NCBI RefSeq assembly: GCF_013373865.1
Contig: NC_050468.1
Coordinates: forward strand, 9,610,510 to 9,674,509
DNA: 64,000 bases
Direction of reading: 5' to 3'
Source of the DNA: Monomorium pharaonis
Lineage: Eukaryota; Arthropoda; Insecta; Hymenoptera; Formicidae
Shown: in pieces, positions 21,903-33,725 of the stretch
Numbering within the stretch: position 1 is the first letter of the stretch
How the letters are laid out: every line of letters starts with the position of its first letter
Notes under the pieces: model-generated
The model's input: the letters and a program-made list of their open reading frames with translations, nothing else
Database searches by the model: none
What the model was told of the DNA's origin: nothing
Translations under genes and position numbers: made by a program

Positions 21903-24611
21903 TTATGTAGTAGAAATCTGTTGTTGAATCCAGGATATGTATTTAGCTACGTCAACGTAAACGATGTAATTATTGGCATTGCAGAAAGGTTTTCGCGAAA
22001 TAATTCCACGTAAATGATAATGACCTGTAGTATTATCGAAAATGACCAGTCCGGTTCCGATGCCACCAGGAGCACTGCAACAGATGTTCCCACCGGCACA
22101 AAAGGTACGATCTGATGTGAGGTTGAAGTAAATCTGATTACTCCGAAGACAAGTCTCCTATAATTTAAACAAACTTGTCTGATTTTTATTTGTAACATTT
22201 GATTTTATAATGGTGGCGCGGAATTCTAAAGTTTCTGTATACCGTTTGCTTTGATGTGTACCGCATGATTACGATCGCGTTTATTAATTGGATCATTTGT
22301 CGATCCCTCGAAGTATGCGAAGACTTTGACAAATCAGTTTGTTATCGATACATGCAGTAAATATTATTCTAACTATAATAGATTGCCATGTTCGTAACTA
22401 AATTATATAACTCTATTTTAATATAACAAAATTGTATAGATTATAGCATATTGTTATTAACAATGCAAAAATATTTTTGTTGTATAAATATTTTGAATTT
22501 GTTTTTATCAGGATGTTTTTGCGTTTGCGGAGTGTTTTGTTTTTTCAGAGAATTTTGCTTGGTTTTGGATTTTGTTATAGAGAATACGAAAATAGAAAAT
22601 TGACTTATTATTGATGTAGATTTTTACCTGACTCACTATAGGTATTCTTGCCATACGTAGATTAGAATTGATTTGGTAATCCCAATTAATTGTTAAATCA
22701 CAACATATATCGCGCCATCCGACAACATATCCTTTATTATTAATGAGATTTTGAAGATTGGTTGATCCAGACCAGAGACAAATTGGCTTAATGAAAGGAC
22801 TGTACTCAACAGGCCTGCTTAAAATCACAATCGCCAGATCGGAATCAGCGGACGATGAATACGCATAGTCAGGGTGAATTGTGTAGTTTGCCACTTTTCT
22901 ATGTATTACGTTTTTTTCTGTCCACTTAGACAAGTTAGGTAGTCCCAAAACCACAATCAAATCATTAGGATTTACGATCCTGTCAAGGCATTTTGCCACT
23001 ATAAAAACAAAGTATGCCACTATAAAAATACATTTTATAATAATCAACATTCTTAAAAAAAAAATAAAAAAAACAAATATTTTTAAACGTTTTTCCAAAA
23101 TTTAAAAAAATAAAAAATAAAAAATAGGTTAAACACAGAGTATAATAATAAAAATAAACTTTAGATACTCATCGACATGCATTGTAAATATGTGCATTGG
23201 AAATTTAGAGAAATTTATTTTATTATTCAAATATGTAAAATAAATCTTTTGCAATCTAAACATAAGCTGATATAGGACAATAAACACATCCTTCGTCACA
23301 CAGAAAAGTAATAATAATAATATTAAATTATAATATCAAATTTCTTTTTTTGGTTTTTTTTAGTATACCTGTTATAATATGTGTGGTTGTTAGAACAGAA
23401 CCAACACATCTGTACTTTTGTGGTTTCTTGAAGAGAGCTACCACCCATGGCCACTGGCCAGGAAATGTCTCCTGACCAATGGGATATAATCGATTTGTAT
23501 CATCGGTGTAATAATTAGTGATACCGCATTCGTTATTGGCAAATTCAACAACAGAAGTGGATCTAGAGTGGCTCAAGAAGCTTAGACGGTCTTGACTCGG
23601 ATTGTCTATACGATAACTGCTTGAATTTCGTAGCAACAACCAAGAATTGTTGCTTGCCGGGTACACAATATGTCCTAACTCGATAGTAGCATTAATTATT
23701 CCATTTGCTGAGACAATAGTAAAATAGACAAAATAATAATTACCAATGATATTATATATATGATGTATATAATAAAACAAAAATTTTAGTCAATCGAATA
23801 ACTTTATCTTACTCTTATCTCAATAATTTCTCACTTTAATCTCTAAGTTATGGCAAATGCTTTTTAAACGCTTACATTCGAGATCCGGACAGTATGATTG
23901 ACTGTTAAACCATATTGCAGATATTGTCGGAATCGGTTTGTGCGAGGGATAATAAATATAATACAACAAAGGTTTACTTTGACTAGCAGCTCGAACGCTG
24001 TCATATATCGTTCGTGCCAATTCTAATCGATAGTCTCGAAATCCAATTAAATTTTTTTTCTAGAATACAGTAAGTTAATTGTTATTATTAATTAGCTTAA
24101 CTGTTTTTATTTTTTATATAAACAATACAGAACATAAATTATTTAAAAATATATTTTTAAATCATGCTTTAATAATTTTTAAGGATATCTAATTTTAAGG
24201 CAAAATGTCAGTTTACGTTTGGCAGCAACAAGTTTTATAATGACTTCAACAATACAAGTCTTTATTAAGATTTTTGGTTTATATATTAAGAAATCAATGA
24301 TCATAATTGCTTTTATTAATGATTACAAACTTATGCAAACTTTTCTACATTTAATAATACTACAGAGAAATACTTACCGTTACTTCAATGTTACTGTTCA
24401 AGGCTATTTTTAAGTAGTATTCATCATTTACTGGAGGAGGTGGAATTGAAATCTGTCCTAATAAATTACTTGTTCCGGGTTTGGTCATATTTTCAGTTAT
24501 ATTCATAAGATATTCCGAACAATTAGTTCGTCGTTGACAGACTGTTATACTTTGTACTGTGAAATAAAGTAGATGCATCACCAATGCCGTCAAAATAAAA
24601 ATTGGAGCCAT
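21903..24611 (-). CDS. Gd-like serine protease homolog 2, catalytically dead
   Basis: Five exons with consistent phases and GT-AG borders: 24378-24611, 23876-24059, 23369-23707, 22628-22998 and 21903-22157, for 460 residues. It begins with a hydrophobic signal peptide and a Gd_N-type domain (NCSEYLMN, LLGQISI, DEYYLKIAL), followed by a trypsin-fold domain (GQETFPGQWPWVVAL). The His motif reads VAKC where AAHC is expected, and the Ser motif reads APGGIGTGL where GDSGG is expected, so two of the three triad residues are lost; Asp remains (ADSDLAIVI). The reading frame is intact, so loss of catalysis looks tolerated or selected rather than the result of gross decay. It is secreted and, by family analogy, could act as a binding partner or decoy in an extracellular protease cascade. 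It is the tandem paralog of the gene at 16075-19901. Confidence 0.85.
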
Positions 24612-24739
24612 CCTTTGAGACTGTTATAAAATTTTGATTCTATTACAAAATTAACAAAATACACAATGTTTTACAAATGTGCTTAATTTTTACAAATTAT
24701 TATTAATATTACATAAGAACGGTTTTAACGGATCACTGC

Positions 24740-25550
24740 TTTATTAAGCAGATTTCAAATTCTTATGAAAATTACTGTGATCTTTACATATAATAGTCTA
24801 TAATATCCATTATTTTACCTTATTATTAAATTAATAAATATGTAAGTATTGCTCACCTCTTACGTTTTTATTGGAGTAACTTACATTCTCTTATTGATTA
24901 TTAGAATACACTTCTTTGTGTTACGTTAATTTTGATTTAAATTTTTGATATATTTTTTATATGCATTTATTTCTAAGACATTTGCAAAACATTTTTGACG
25001 AAAAACTTTGAAGCTTTTCTTTATTGCCTACAGCAAAATTCAACGCAATAACCGATTCCGAATATTCAATGGTTTAATCGTCGAAATTACTTGACCGCAG
25101 TCCAACCGAATTTTAGCAAGACTGATTTGTTTATCTAATCGCTTTGAATTATATTTTCAATTTTATGCTGGAGTGTTTGAGTGGTGCGGTAGTAAGTTGC
25201 AATGAGCCCAGGCAATGATGAGTCATATTATTTAACTTGCTTGCGACGGCACGCTTTTTAATTTAACAAACAATATAGAAAATAGGACATAAATATAATT
25301 GAAGCGTCTTATTTTTTTAAACGATATAGCAATAAAGAAACTAAAGAATGTACGAACGTCTGTTCGAGACTATCTTTACTTATCTCAATGTAGTCGGTAC
25401 AATTACTTCAGTAAACGAGTTAACACGAAATTAACACAATTTTTATATATAGTCGTCTCACTTTATTTATATTTACACTCTGTATTTGTTTCTGTGCTAT
25501 TGATATTATTAATTACTCGTTTTTATTGCACTTTGTTATTTTTTGAATAA
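24740..25550 (-). repeat. Upstream flank of protease homolog 2 (array unit)
   Basis: Homologous to 14290-15150 at high identity and to 20040-20780 at lower identity. The open frame seen in the 14290 copy at 15023-15304 loses its ATG here (ACACGAAAT) and is cut short, so the sequence is conserved as DNA and not as a protein. Confidence 0.75.
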
Positions 25551-25675
25551 TAAATACATTTGTATTCATTTATTTATCCCGTTTTAATGTTGTATTGTAC
25601 ATTATTAATTAATTTATAATCTGTCATTAATTATTTTTACTGTTTTAATTCTTTAATTTATGTTAAATATAGTAT

Positions 25676-25935
25676 ATATGTTATGACCACTTGCGACGCT
25701 GTCGTTCGTGTGAGAACTGGCCGAAATCTGGGCAACAACAACGTCGTTTTTCGTTTTGTTTTTACGTGTTAAAAGATTACTCTCAGTATTCCGTTGAGCG
25801 CATCTCATCGGCACACGCAGTTAAGTGTATTGTTAAGTGTATTCAATAAGCCTAATAAACTTTGTATTAATCAATTCACTGAAGAATATTCTGAACACCG
25901 ACGAAGAACGATGTCAATCATTCATATTTATCATA
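25676..25935 (+). mobile_element. Possible solo LTR
   Basis: A GC-richer insertion that begins TGTTATGACCACTTGCGACG and ends near AACGATGTCAATCA. Relative to the other array copies it interrupts the 3' flank block (the GATAAATTTATTATGACA homology resumes at 25948). It contains AATAAACTTTG, a plausible polyadenylation signal. No clear target duplication was found, so solo LTR is only the likeliest reading. Confidence 0.35.
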
Positions 25936-26095
25936 CAAATGTGTAGATAAATTTATTATGACAAGAAAATTTAGCATAAGCAATTAAGGATAAAAACTAA
26001 AAATTACATTGGTTGTTAATCTTTCCACAACAGTTTTGTATAATCATAAAAGCTTGATTACTAGCACATTTGTTTTTTGAGAGGAAAGATAGGCA

Positions 26096-26158
26096 TTATA
26101 TCTGTTGTTGAATCCAGGGTATGTATTTAGCTATGTCAACGTAAAGGACATAATTCTT
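26096..26158 (-). pseudogene. Relic 3' end of a third protease homolog
   Basis: A minus-strand stretch of 20 codons plus stop reads YVLYVDIAKYIPWIQQQI, matching the C-termini of the two intact homologs (for example YVDVAKYISWIQQQ). The 3' flank homology continues leftward to about 25945. Homology ends at about 26160 on the 5' side and the other exons are missing. Confidence 0.8.
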
Positions 26159-26159
26159 A

Positions 26160-28448
26160 GTCAGTATTGCACTTATGTGCAATTATATCTTTAGAAGTAG
26201 CAATATGTTTATATTAATTACATTATATACCTTGATACAATCAACATGTAATTATTAATGTTGTTTACATGTAAATAAAAAATTATTAAGTACGTTTTAA
26301 TTGCATTAAGCCTATGTGTAATTAGTATAAAATCTTTCTAGTCTTTCTAAATAAATTAATACATATGACTCAATAATTGAGCTAAAATATATAATACAAG
26401 TAATGTTGTCAATTCAATTACGTGAAATGATTAAAACAAAGCAACCAAAGAATTAATGTTATTGCAATCATTACAAATGCACTATGGTTGAATAGAAATA
26501 AAATGTCTTTAATGTTTAATATTGTTGAACATCGGTACAAACTATTTATGTATTACATGTTATACTTATATACAGGAAAAAATGGATCCTTGCTGCAAGT
26601 AAATTTTTATTCTTGAACGCTATATGTCTAATAGGTTTGTATGGAGTATATTTTATTCTTAAGATGATTTTATTTTCACTACCCATTGTTACGTGGCGTG
26701 TTTTCTCATGAACAAAATGCACTTTCTGTATAAATAAAAAAGTCTCGCCAAGAGCGTGGAAGGAAATAAGATTTCGCCATCGACATATAATACTAGACTG
26801 AAATATGTCAATTTATAAAAGGGATCGAGAAATGAGAAGGACAGAATTATGAAAACTTTTATTTAAGGAAAGTAATATATTTAAATTAAATTAAATTTAT
26901 TTTGGATAAAGTTGGCAAGAAGACTTATTGAGAGAAAAATTACAATTAATACAAACACATTCAGTGTTAAACTAATGTGCAAATTTATTTTTTAATTAAA
27001 GCAACTTTTGTTTTTAATTGTGTGCAAGAATGTTTTTAAAACAATTACTTTTTTATTTTTAAGACAAAAATCAACGCTTAATTCAATTGTACGTATAAAT
27101 GCGAATATATAACGTATACATAATATTAAAATAAACATTTAGCATTATTACATAATTATAAAGTATCTAATTCTTAATTTTGAAAATTTGTTACAATTTG
27201 ATATGTATTACAATATTATATATGTTATTGATTCAATTATATACATAATTCGTTTAACATGCATAATAAAAATTGCAATCAATAACAAATAAATTGCATA
27301 AATCATTTATATTGTTGGTAGCCCACAACTACACCTTTTAATTAAAACAAGTCACTTTTTCATTGATTTTATAGCATTTTTCAAAAATAATAAAGTAAGT
27401 AATCATTTTTATTTAATAAATTATTGTTGTATTACTTTTTTTTTAGGTTAAGAAAAAATGAGCCAATTTAGCAATTCTGACCTTGAATTCGAATTCAGCA
27501 GGTCAAAATACATAAGGATTGACTAGTCTAGTCTGCCAGACCAACCACTTTTTTTTGTGTGCTTGTGTTATTAATACAAATTAATTAAGTTATACATAGG
27601 GTAATTATAAAGTCCTTATATTTGATTATAAAATTCTTATACAAACAAAATTTTACACATGTTACTAGTTTAAAAAAACAGATAATTTGTATTTTTCCAA
27701 GTTTTATTTTATTTTATTTATCTTAATTATTTATTTGCTCAGATCAATCTGTCTCTATATCCTAATAAAGTAATTAAAGCTTTTTGATATTTTTAGTTAC
27801 ATAATATTCAATTGACTTTACGATAAGTCAATAAAACTGATAATGCAAAGCATAAGAAAACAATCATTGGATTTCATGATAATAGGTGTAATAAAATATA
27901 AAAATTATGAAATTAATTTATAAAGCAAATGTTTTGTTATATTATAAATTATTTGTATAATAAACAAAATATGCACGTTATTAAAAATAATAAGTAATTA
28001 AATAACGATGGAAATTACAATAAAATTATATTAATATCTTATATTAGTAACGGTAAAGACTGATCTATATCTCAACAATATTTGTTTTAGGACCTATGTT
28101 TATTAGACCATTTTTCTAATTTTAATTTTTAATAAATGCGGTGTCAACTCTTAAAATATATAATACTTTTTTTAAATATTTTATATGTAGAACCAAAAAA
28201 TTATACTATAAATGCTTACATAATAAAAATAAGCATTTTATATATTTAACAATATATTTAAGAAATATTCATCATAAGATTGACGCGTGAGAGTTTTAAA
28301 TATGTACACAGATGGCAAATACAAGTGGCGAAATAAAAGGTTTATTTATAAAAAGTACACATAAATGCTTAAATATAAAATTTTATGTTAATTTCTCGAT
28401 AGCGCAAATTAATGTGAAAATGCAACTTTGGTGCCGTGTGCAACTACG
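26160..28448. other. AT-rich intergenic DNA
   Basis: No gene is seen. It contains one recognisable transposon end (27450-27575, listed separately) and otherwise simple AT-rich sequence up to the carboxypeptidase promoter. Confidence 0.5.
27450..27575. mobile_element. MITE end related to the one at 46043-46319
   Basis: GGTCAAAATACATAA and, about 45 bp on, ACTTTTTTTTGTGTGCTTGTGTT resemble the right terminal part of the 46-kb element (GGTCAAAATACATAAAAATA and CTTTTTTGTGGGCCTGTGT). Only one end is clear here. Confidence 0.45.
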
Positions 28449-28508
28449 TATTTAAATCATTGAACATCATAATTTTGGTAATTGCCGGTGCTCCTGTTTT
28501 ATAGAAAG
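28449..28508 (+). promoter_or_regulatory. TATA box and 5' UTR exon, carboxypeptidase 1
   Basis: TATTTAAAT at 28449-28457 is followed 51 bp later by a splice donor (GAAAG then GTAAGT at 28509). The same pair occurs before carboxypeptidase 2 with 52-bp spacing, and upstream strings such as TGCCGTGTG are shared. This implies a short non-coding first exon and a 5' UTR intron ending close to the ATG. Confidence 0.65.
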
Positions 28509-28666
28509 GTAAGTCAACTTAAAAACTAATCCTAAATTATATATTATAAGAATCAAACGTCTTGTTGATCAAAACAGAATTAATACTTATTTATGAGTTT
28601 ATTTTTAACTAAATTTTGTAAAAATTGCATGTATAGATATAACATAAAAATATTGTGTTAAGTCTT

Positions 28667-28772
28667 CGACACATGATACGATTTTTTATGCTAGATCGCA
28701 TATGAGTCTTATTACATATCCTAGCTAATTGACTCGGATGATTATATTAGCAATCGTAGTTTACTTAGTGAC
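28667..28772. mobile_element. Partial copy of the painless-intron MITE
   Basis: CACATGATACGATTTTTTATG, GCTAGATCGCAT and a block with GACTCGGATGATTAT and CAATCGTAG parallel the left half of the inner element at 4291-4400. The mirror half is missing. It lies in the presumed 5' UTR intron of carboxypeptidase 1. Confidence 0.6.
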
Positions 28773-28919
28773 AATATTTGTTTATAACTATATAAGTAAC
28801 TATATATTATTTAAAAAAATTTTTTTTTAAGCCAAAAACATTATAAAAGTTTTTTTTTATTAACTTAAACACTATAATTTTTAGTTTGAAAGATAAAGAA
28901 TTAAAGATTAATATTACTG

Positions 28920-28942
28920 CACACACACACACACACACACAT
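28920..28942. repeat. (CA)n microsatellite
   Basis: A short perfect CA run. Confidence 0.9.
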
Positions 28943-29518
28943 GCGTGCTATGTACCCAAATAAAGAAAACAAGTTGTTAATATGACTAATATATTTGTAT
29001 ACCTTTTTTTGTAAAACGTATTAATATTAAAAAAATAAAAATAATTACAAAAATTATTTAATTACTTATTATTGGTTACATATTATTATATATGATTCCA
29101 TATATTATTATATATTATTAGGTGCAATGCATAATATTATAATAATACATAATTATATATAATTATATATAATTATACATAAATAGACATAGTCAGAAAT
29201 AATGCAGTCTAAGCTACATATCATATATAATTATATATGGTTATATAAAACTACACATTTATGCAGAGACAAATTCGATGTATGATCATGTATGGTAAAT
29301 ATATATATATAATTATCTGACAATATCTAAAAATTTTTTCCCGGGTATTTATTATAATTGTGAAGCTAAAATTAACAGACATGGTAGTGTCTCGCACCAA
29401 GTGAAAGCGCTAACGCGAGAGTGTTTTACGCGAGTACGCAACTTGCGAGCATCTGAGATTTTAATACAATAATAACTTCGGTATTTATATATTAAAATTA
29501 AAGGAAACTTTGATCATC

Positions 29519-32408
29519 ATGTGGAAGATAATAATATTATGTACGGTTGTGGGTCTGGTGGCCGCCGAAAAGACTACTTTTGAAAATTACAAGGTCTTCA
29601 GAGTTGCTGCGACTACAGAAACTCAGGCTGAACTGCTCAATCAATTGACAGACGCTCCTGATGGAGTAAGTAAATTTTTCAAGCATAAATTCAACAAAAT
29701 CAGCTATATCTACAAATTTATCAAATTATTTATTACTTAACATTTGTAGAAGATATAAAATGTCATATAAAAATGTATTTAACTTTTAAACTAAAATTAT
29801 CAATTATATTTCTTTTATTAAATAAACGTAATGAGTTAAACATATAGATAAATTTAAGACCTATTCGGTCTGCTGCGGATATTACAGTGCTGAATATAAT
29901 TTTTCTATTAAATCAATATTCTTAATTCATAATAATTTCAAAATTTAACATTTTGTGTCACAAATTTTTCCATTGATAGATTTTTTGTGAAAATTGGCAT
30001 ATTAGGGTTCTCGAGGTTGCTGATTATGAATCCACAATCACATTTTTAAAATTCAAAATGGCGAATTCAATATAGTGGACGTAACTTTTAAAATTTAGTT
30101 TTCGTTAAACTAGTCATTTAGGATTTTCTTAGGACGCTGATCACGAATCCGTTATCAGATTTTATCGCTTTATGTGTTATTTTTGTCTACGAATTCCTAA
30201 TCAGCAGCCCGAAAAACTTTTACATAATAAGCTCCTAAGATATGTTAAATTTTAAATTTTGTGTCCGCTTTATTAGACCCGCTATTTTGTAATTTGTATT
30301 TTTCATCATAATCAATGAAAATCATATGATCAACAATTCTTAAAACCGCAAAATAAAATTTTTAATAACAGCAAATTAATTCTTTGACAAATGTTTAAGT
30401 ACAGGTTTCTAATTAAAATTTTTTATGGACAAATTTTTTTATTAGAAGTGATAGCTTTACGATGTATATTTAAAAAATTTTAATGTATGTATATTTAAAA
30501 AATTATTTATTTTACATAATTCTAACAGTAATTTTATTGAATGTCTTTTTCTAATTGTTTTCTAATTCTAATGATTCTAATGATTCTAAATATACTATAG
30601 GAATACGTGAAGTACTTAATTACTTGAAAAAAATACTCAGACAATAGGTGCCTTGGCGGCGCTTTTTAACATTTAATATTCTTAGCAGTAAAATCTGTTG
30701 CAGACCGAATAGGCCAACTTAACTTTATCTATATGTTTAAAACATTTACCGGTCAAAGAAGTAACTTACTAATTAAATGCAATTATTTATAGTTTTCCTT
30801 CTGGAGGGAACCGTCATTGAACAAACACGCGGAGCTTATGGTAGCCCCGCACAAACTCTCTGAATTCTATGAAATGATGGCGCGGATTCAAGTACCTTAT
30901 GAACTTTATATTGAGAATGTTCAAGAATTAATCGATATAGCAGCACCCGTGGCAATGTCAACGACATTTGATTTTAGAAACTATTACAATCTCGATGCAA
31001 TTTACAAAAATCTGGACGATTTAGCCAACCAATATCCCGATAAGGTACAGACTATCATAGGCGGCAAGACGTACGAGGGGCGTCAAATCAAAGGCGTTAA
31101 AGTTTCCTTTAAAGCCAACAATCCCGGAATCTTCATTGAGGGTGGTATTCACGCCAGAGAGTGGATCTCGACAGCGACTGTTATGTACATTCTTCATCAA
31201 TTACTGACCAGCGACAATCCGGAGATCAGAGCTCTAGCTGAGAGTCATGATTGGTATATCTTCCCTTCATTTAATCCCGACGGATACGTATACACGCACA
31301 CCACGGTAAACTTAGTTTTATGATGTCGCATAAAATATTATTTATAACGATAATTTATAAATTAACCTTAGTTACATGAATAATTTTAATTTACTTCAGA
31401 ACCGATTATGGAGAAAGACACGTAAGCCCTATGGTTTCGGGTGTTATGGCAGCGATCCCAACAGGAACTGGGGCTACAAATGGAACAGTTAAGAATTTAT
31501 TATTGTACTATGTTAATAGAAAATTACAATATATAGTAAACAATTAAATAATATCTAATAAAAATTGAAACCATTTTACGAGTTTTTGGAAGATTACAAA
31601 ATCAAGATCCGTCTGATATTTCTTAATATTATTAAATATACATTTATATATAAAATTTAATATTTTTTCAGCTGGAGGCTCTAGTAATTTCCCATGTTCC
31701 GACACTTTCGCTGGAACAGGACCATTCTCTGACATTGAAACAAAGAGCATGTCTGAATATATCAGCTCGATTTCCGACAAATTCTATGCATATCTTACGT
31801 TCCACAGTTATTCGCAACTACTGCTGATCCCTTACGGTCACACAAGGGCTCGTCTTGATAACTACAACGAGTTGGTAAGCAATTTTAATTGTGAATTAAA
31901 TATAGTTTTAAGAAACTTATAATAAAATAATTATATTTAAAAACATTGATAATAAATTAAACAATTAATTTCTTTATCAATAGCATTATTATTACCATAT
32001 TTATTAATTGAATAGTATTAATTATTATGTAAATATTGTAAATTATAAGTTAATAAAATTATACTTATACATATATTGGAAATATACAATCAATGATTGT
32101 ATATCAAAAAAGAAATGTGAATTCTCTCTAAAACTTCTCAACAATTTGGATTAATTATAATTGATCCAATTCTGTAATAAAACAAATTTATTCTCGTTTA
32201 TCTTATTATTAGCATAATATAATTTTATAATAATTAAGAAGAAATATGCATTATTTTAAAACAACATTTATATGATTTTTATGCTTTTTCAGTATGATAT
32301 CGGCTTGAAATCAATTACAGCTCTCCAAAAAAGATACGGAACTAAATATACAGTTGGAAATATTGCTGAGACAATCTGTATGTATAAAATTTTATCTCAA
32401 CTCTCTCT

Positions 32409-32448
<40 letters not shown>

Positions 32449-32845
32449 TTCCTTTGCTCCTCTCTTTTTCTTTCTTATATCTAACAATAAATACTTTTTT
32501 AAATTTTCTAAAATAAATTATTAGAAGATGTATCTTTTTATTATTTTGAAAGTGTAATCTCCAAAATTAAATTGTTATATTCTAAGTTTAAAATAAAATT
32601 ATACATAAAAATAGTTTTTCTCCAACTTATTAATTTTGTTTGTAGATGTGGCTTCTGGAGGTTCTATGGATTGGGTCAAAGGCACTTACGGTACACCTAT
32701 TACCTATACTTATGAATTGCGTGATACAGGTCGCTACGGTTTTTTGTTGCCTCCTAACCAAATTATCCCAACTGGAGAAGAAACTATGGACTCTCTCATA
32801 ACTATGTTTAAACAAGCAAAGGGATATGGATACCCTAAACAATAA
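29519..32845 (+). CDS. Zinc carboxypeptidase A-type, copy 1
   Basis: Six coding exons with GT-AG borders and matched phases: 29519-29665, 30793-31305, 31400-31487, 31672-31874, 32293-32377 and 32646-32845, totalling 411 residues, the usual size for an M14A pro-carboxypeptidase. I take the ATG at 29519 (MWKIII...), because the in-frame codon upstream is TTG and the paralog starts at the same place. A signal peptide ending near VAAEK is followed by an activation propeptide (to about residue 110) and the peptidase domain. Zinc ligands are in HAREW (His169, Glu172) and FHSYSQ; substrate-binding residues are in NRLWRKTR and DPNRNW; the catalytic Glu is in YELRDTGRYGF. It should be a secreted zymogen that removes C-terminal residues in the gut after trypsin activation. 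The copy downstream shares all exon borders. Confidence 0.95.
29834..30743. mobile_element. TIR element in carboxypeptidase 1 intron 1
   Basis: About 85-bp inverted arms: left AAACATATAGATAAATTTAA, then GACCTATTCGGTCTGC; right GCAGACCGAATAGGCC, then CTTTATCTATATGTTTAAAA. The interior carries repeated strings also found at 58050-58720 (for example GATTATGAATCCACAATCA, and GGCGAATTCAATAT with its mirror). No transposase ORF is present. Confidence 0.65.
32398..32441. repeat. (CT)n microsatellite
   Basis: An imperfect CT run directly after the donor of carboxypeptidase 1 exon 5. Confidence 0.85.
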
Positions 32846-33725
32846 TTAAATACTAAATAACTAAATTTTGTAATAAATATAATTACTTATAACATATTTT
32901 TTTATTTAATAATTTGCTAATTTTTTTAAAATATTGTATAATCTATAATATATTACATAATAATGAATTTTAATATTTTTGTTTGTAATCGTGTACATAC
33001 AATATTTCAAATTAAAGAAAAAAAATTTATAATCTGGTCAATTTCACTATACGACAAAAAATTGTTGGAGCACGATTTCAATTCCGCAAGTTCGATATGA
33101 TAGAAAAAAGAACCCAAAACATTAGACTATACTTGGTTTTATTATATTCGGTTTGAGTTTCTTTTAATCAAAATTTAAAGTTAGATAATTTTTGATTATT
33201 TTTGATCCTTTGACGAAAAATATAGCGCCACAGAAACGCGATATTGAAAATTGAAATAAAGGCAAACCTCTGGTAAAATTTATCAAGAAACTTGATGGAA
33301 TCATTTCCGATCCTCTTCGACTCCCCACACCCTTGTTTTATTTCTAAAAAATTAAATTACAAAAAATTACCAAAAAATGTAAAAATGAGAAGAATGCAAA
33401 GCTCAAAGCAGTTCGGGAGTGATTCCATTGTGTGGAAAATTTTACTAAAATTTAGTCAACAAAAAATAATGCATATAATGCAAATTTTTTGGTTCTATGG
33501 ACAACTTAACACTTATAAAAGTCGATTTTATGATATTGAATCAAGCAACGCGGTAGCGGCGCGATGTCAATAAATACATAAAAAAATCGTGCAGTGTGAC
33601 GCGAACTGCACTGCACAGCTACTAACAATAAGCTTTATTTGGAATTTAGCTGTCAAATTTACTTTTTATTAAAATATTTTAGAAACAAAAATTATAATCA
33701 AAAGTCTAATGGAAATTTTATTATA
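32846..33725. other. 3' flank of carboxypeptidase 1
   Basis: A TAATAAATATAA stretch at about 32868 probably includes the polyadenylation signal. After about 33030 the sequence is somewhat less AT-rich and may be an old repeat; the open frame at 33292-33573 has no recognisable domain. Confidence 0.45.

Noticed and set aside
29510..29518. Start of carboxypeptidase 1 three codons upstream
   Set aside because: The codon at 29510 is TTG; the first ATG is at 29519, and the paralog starts at the equivalent place.
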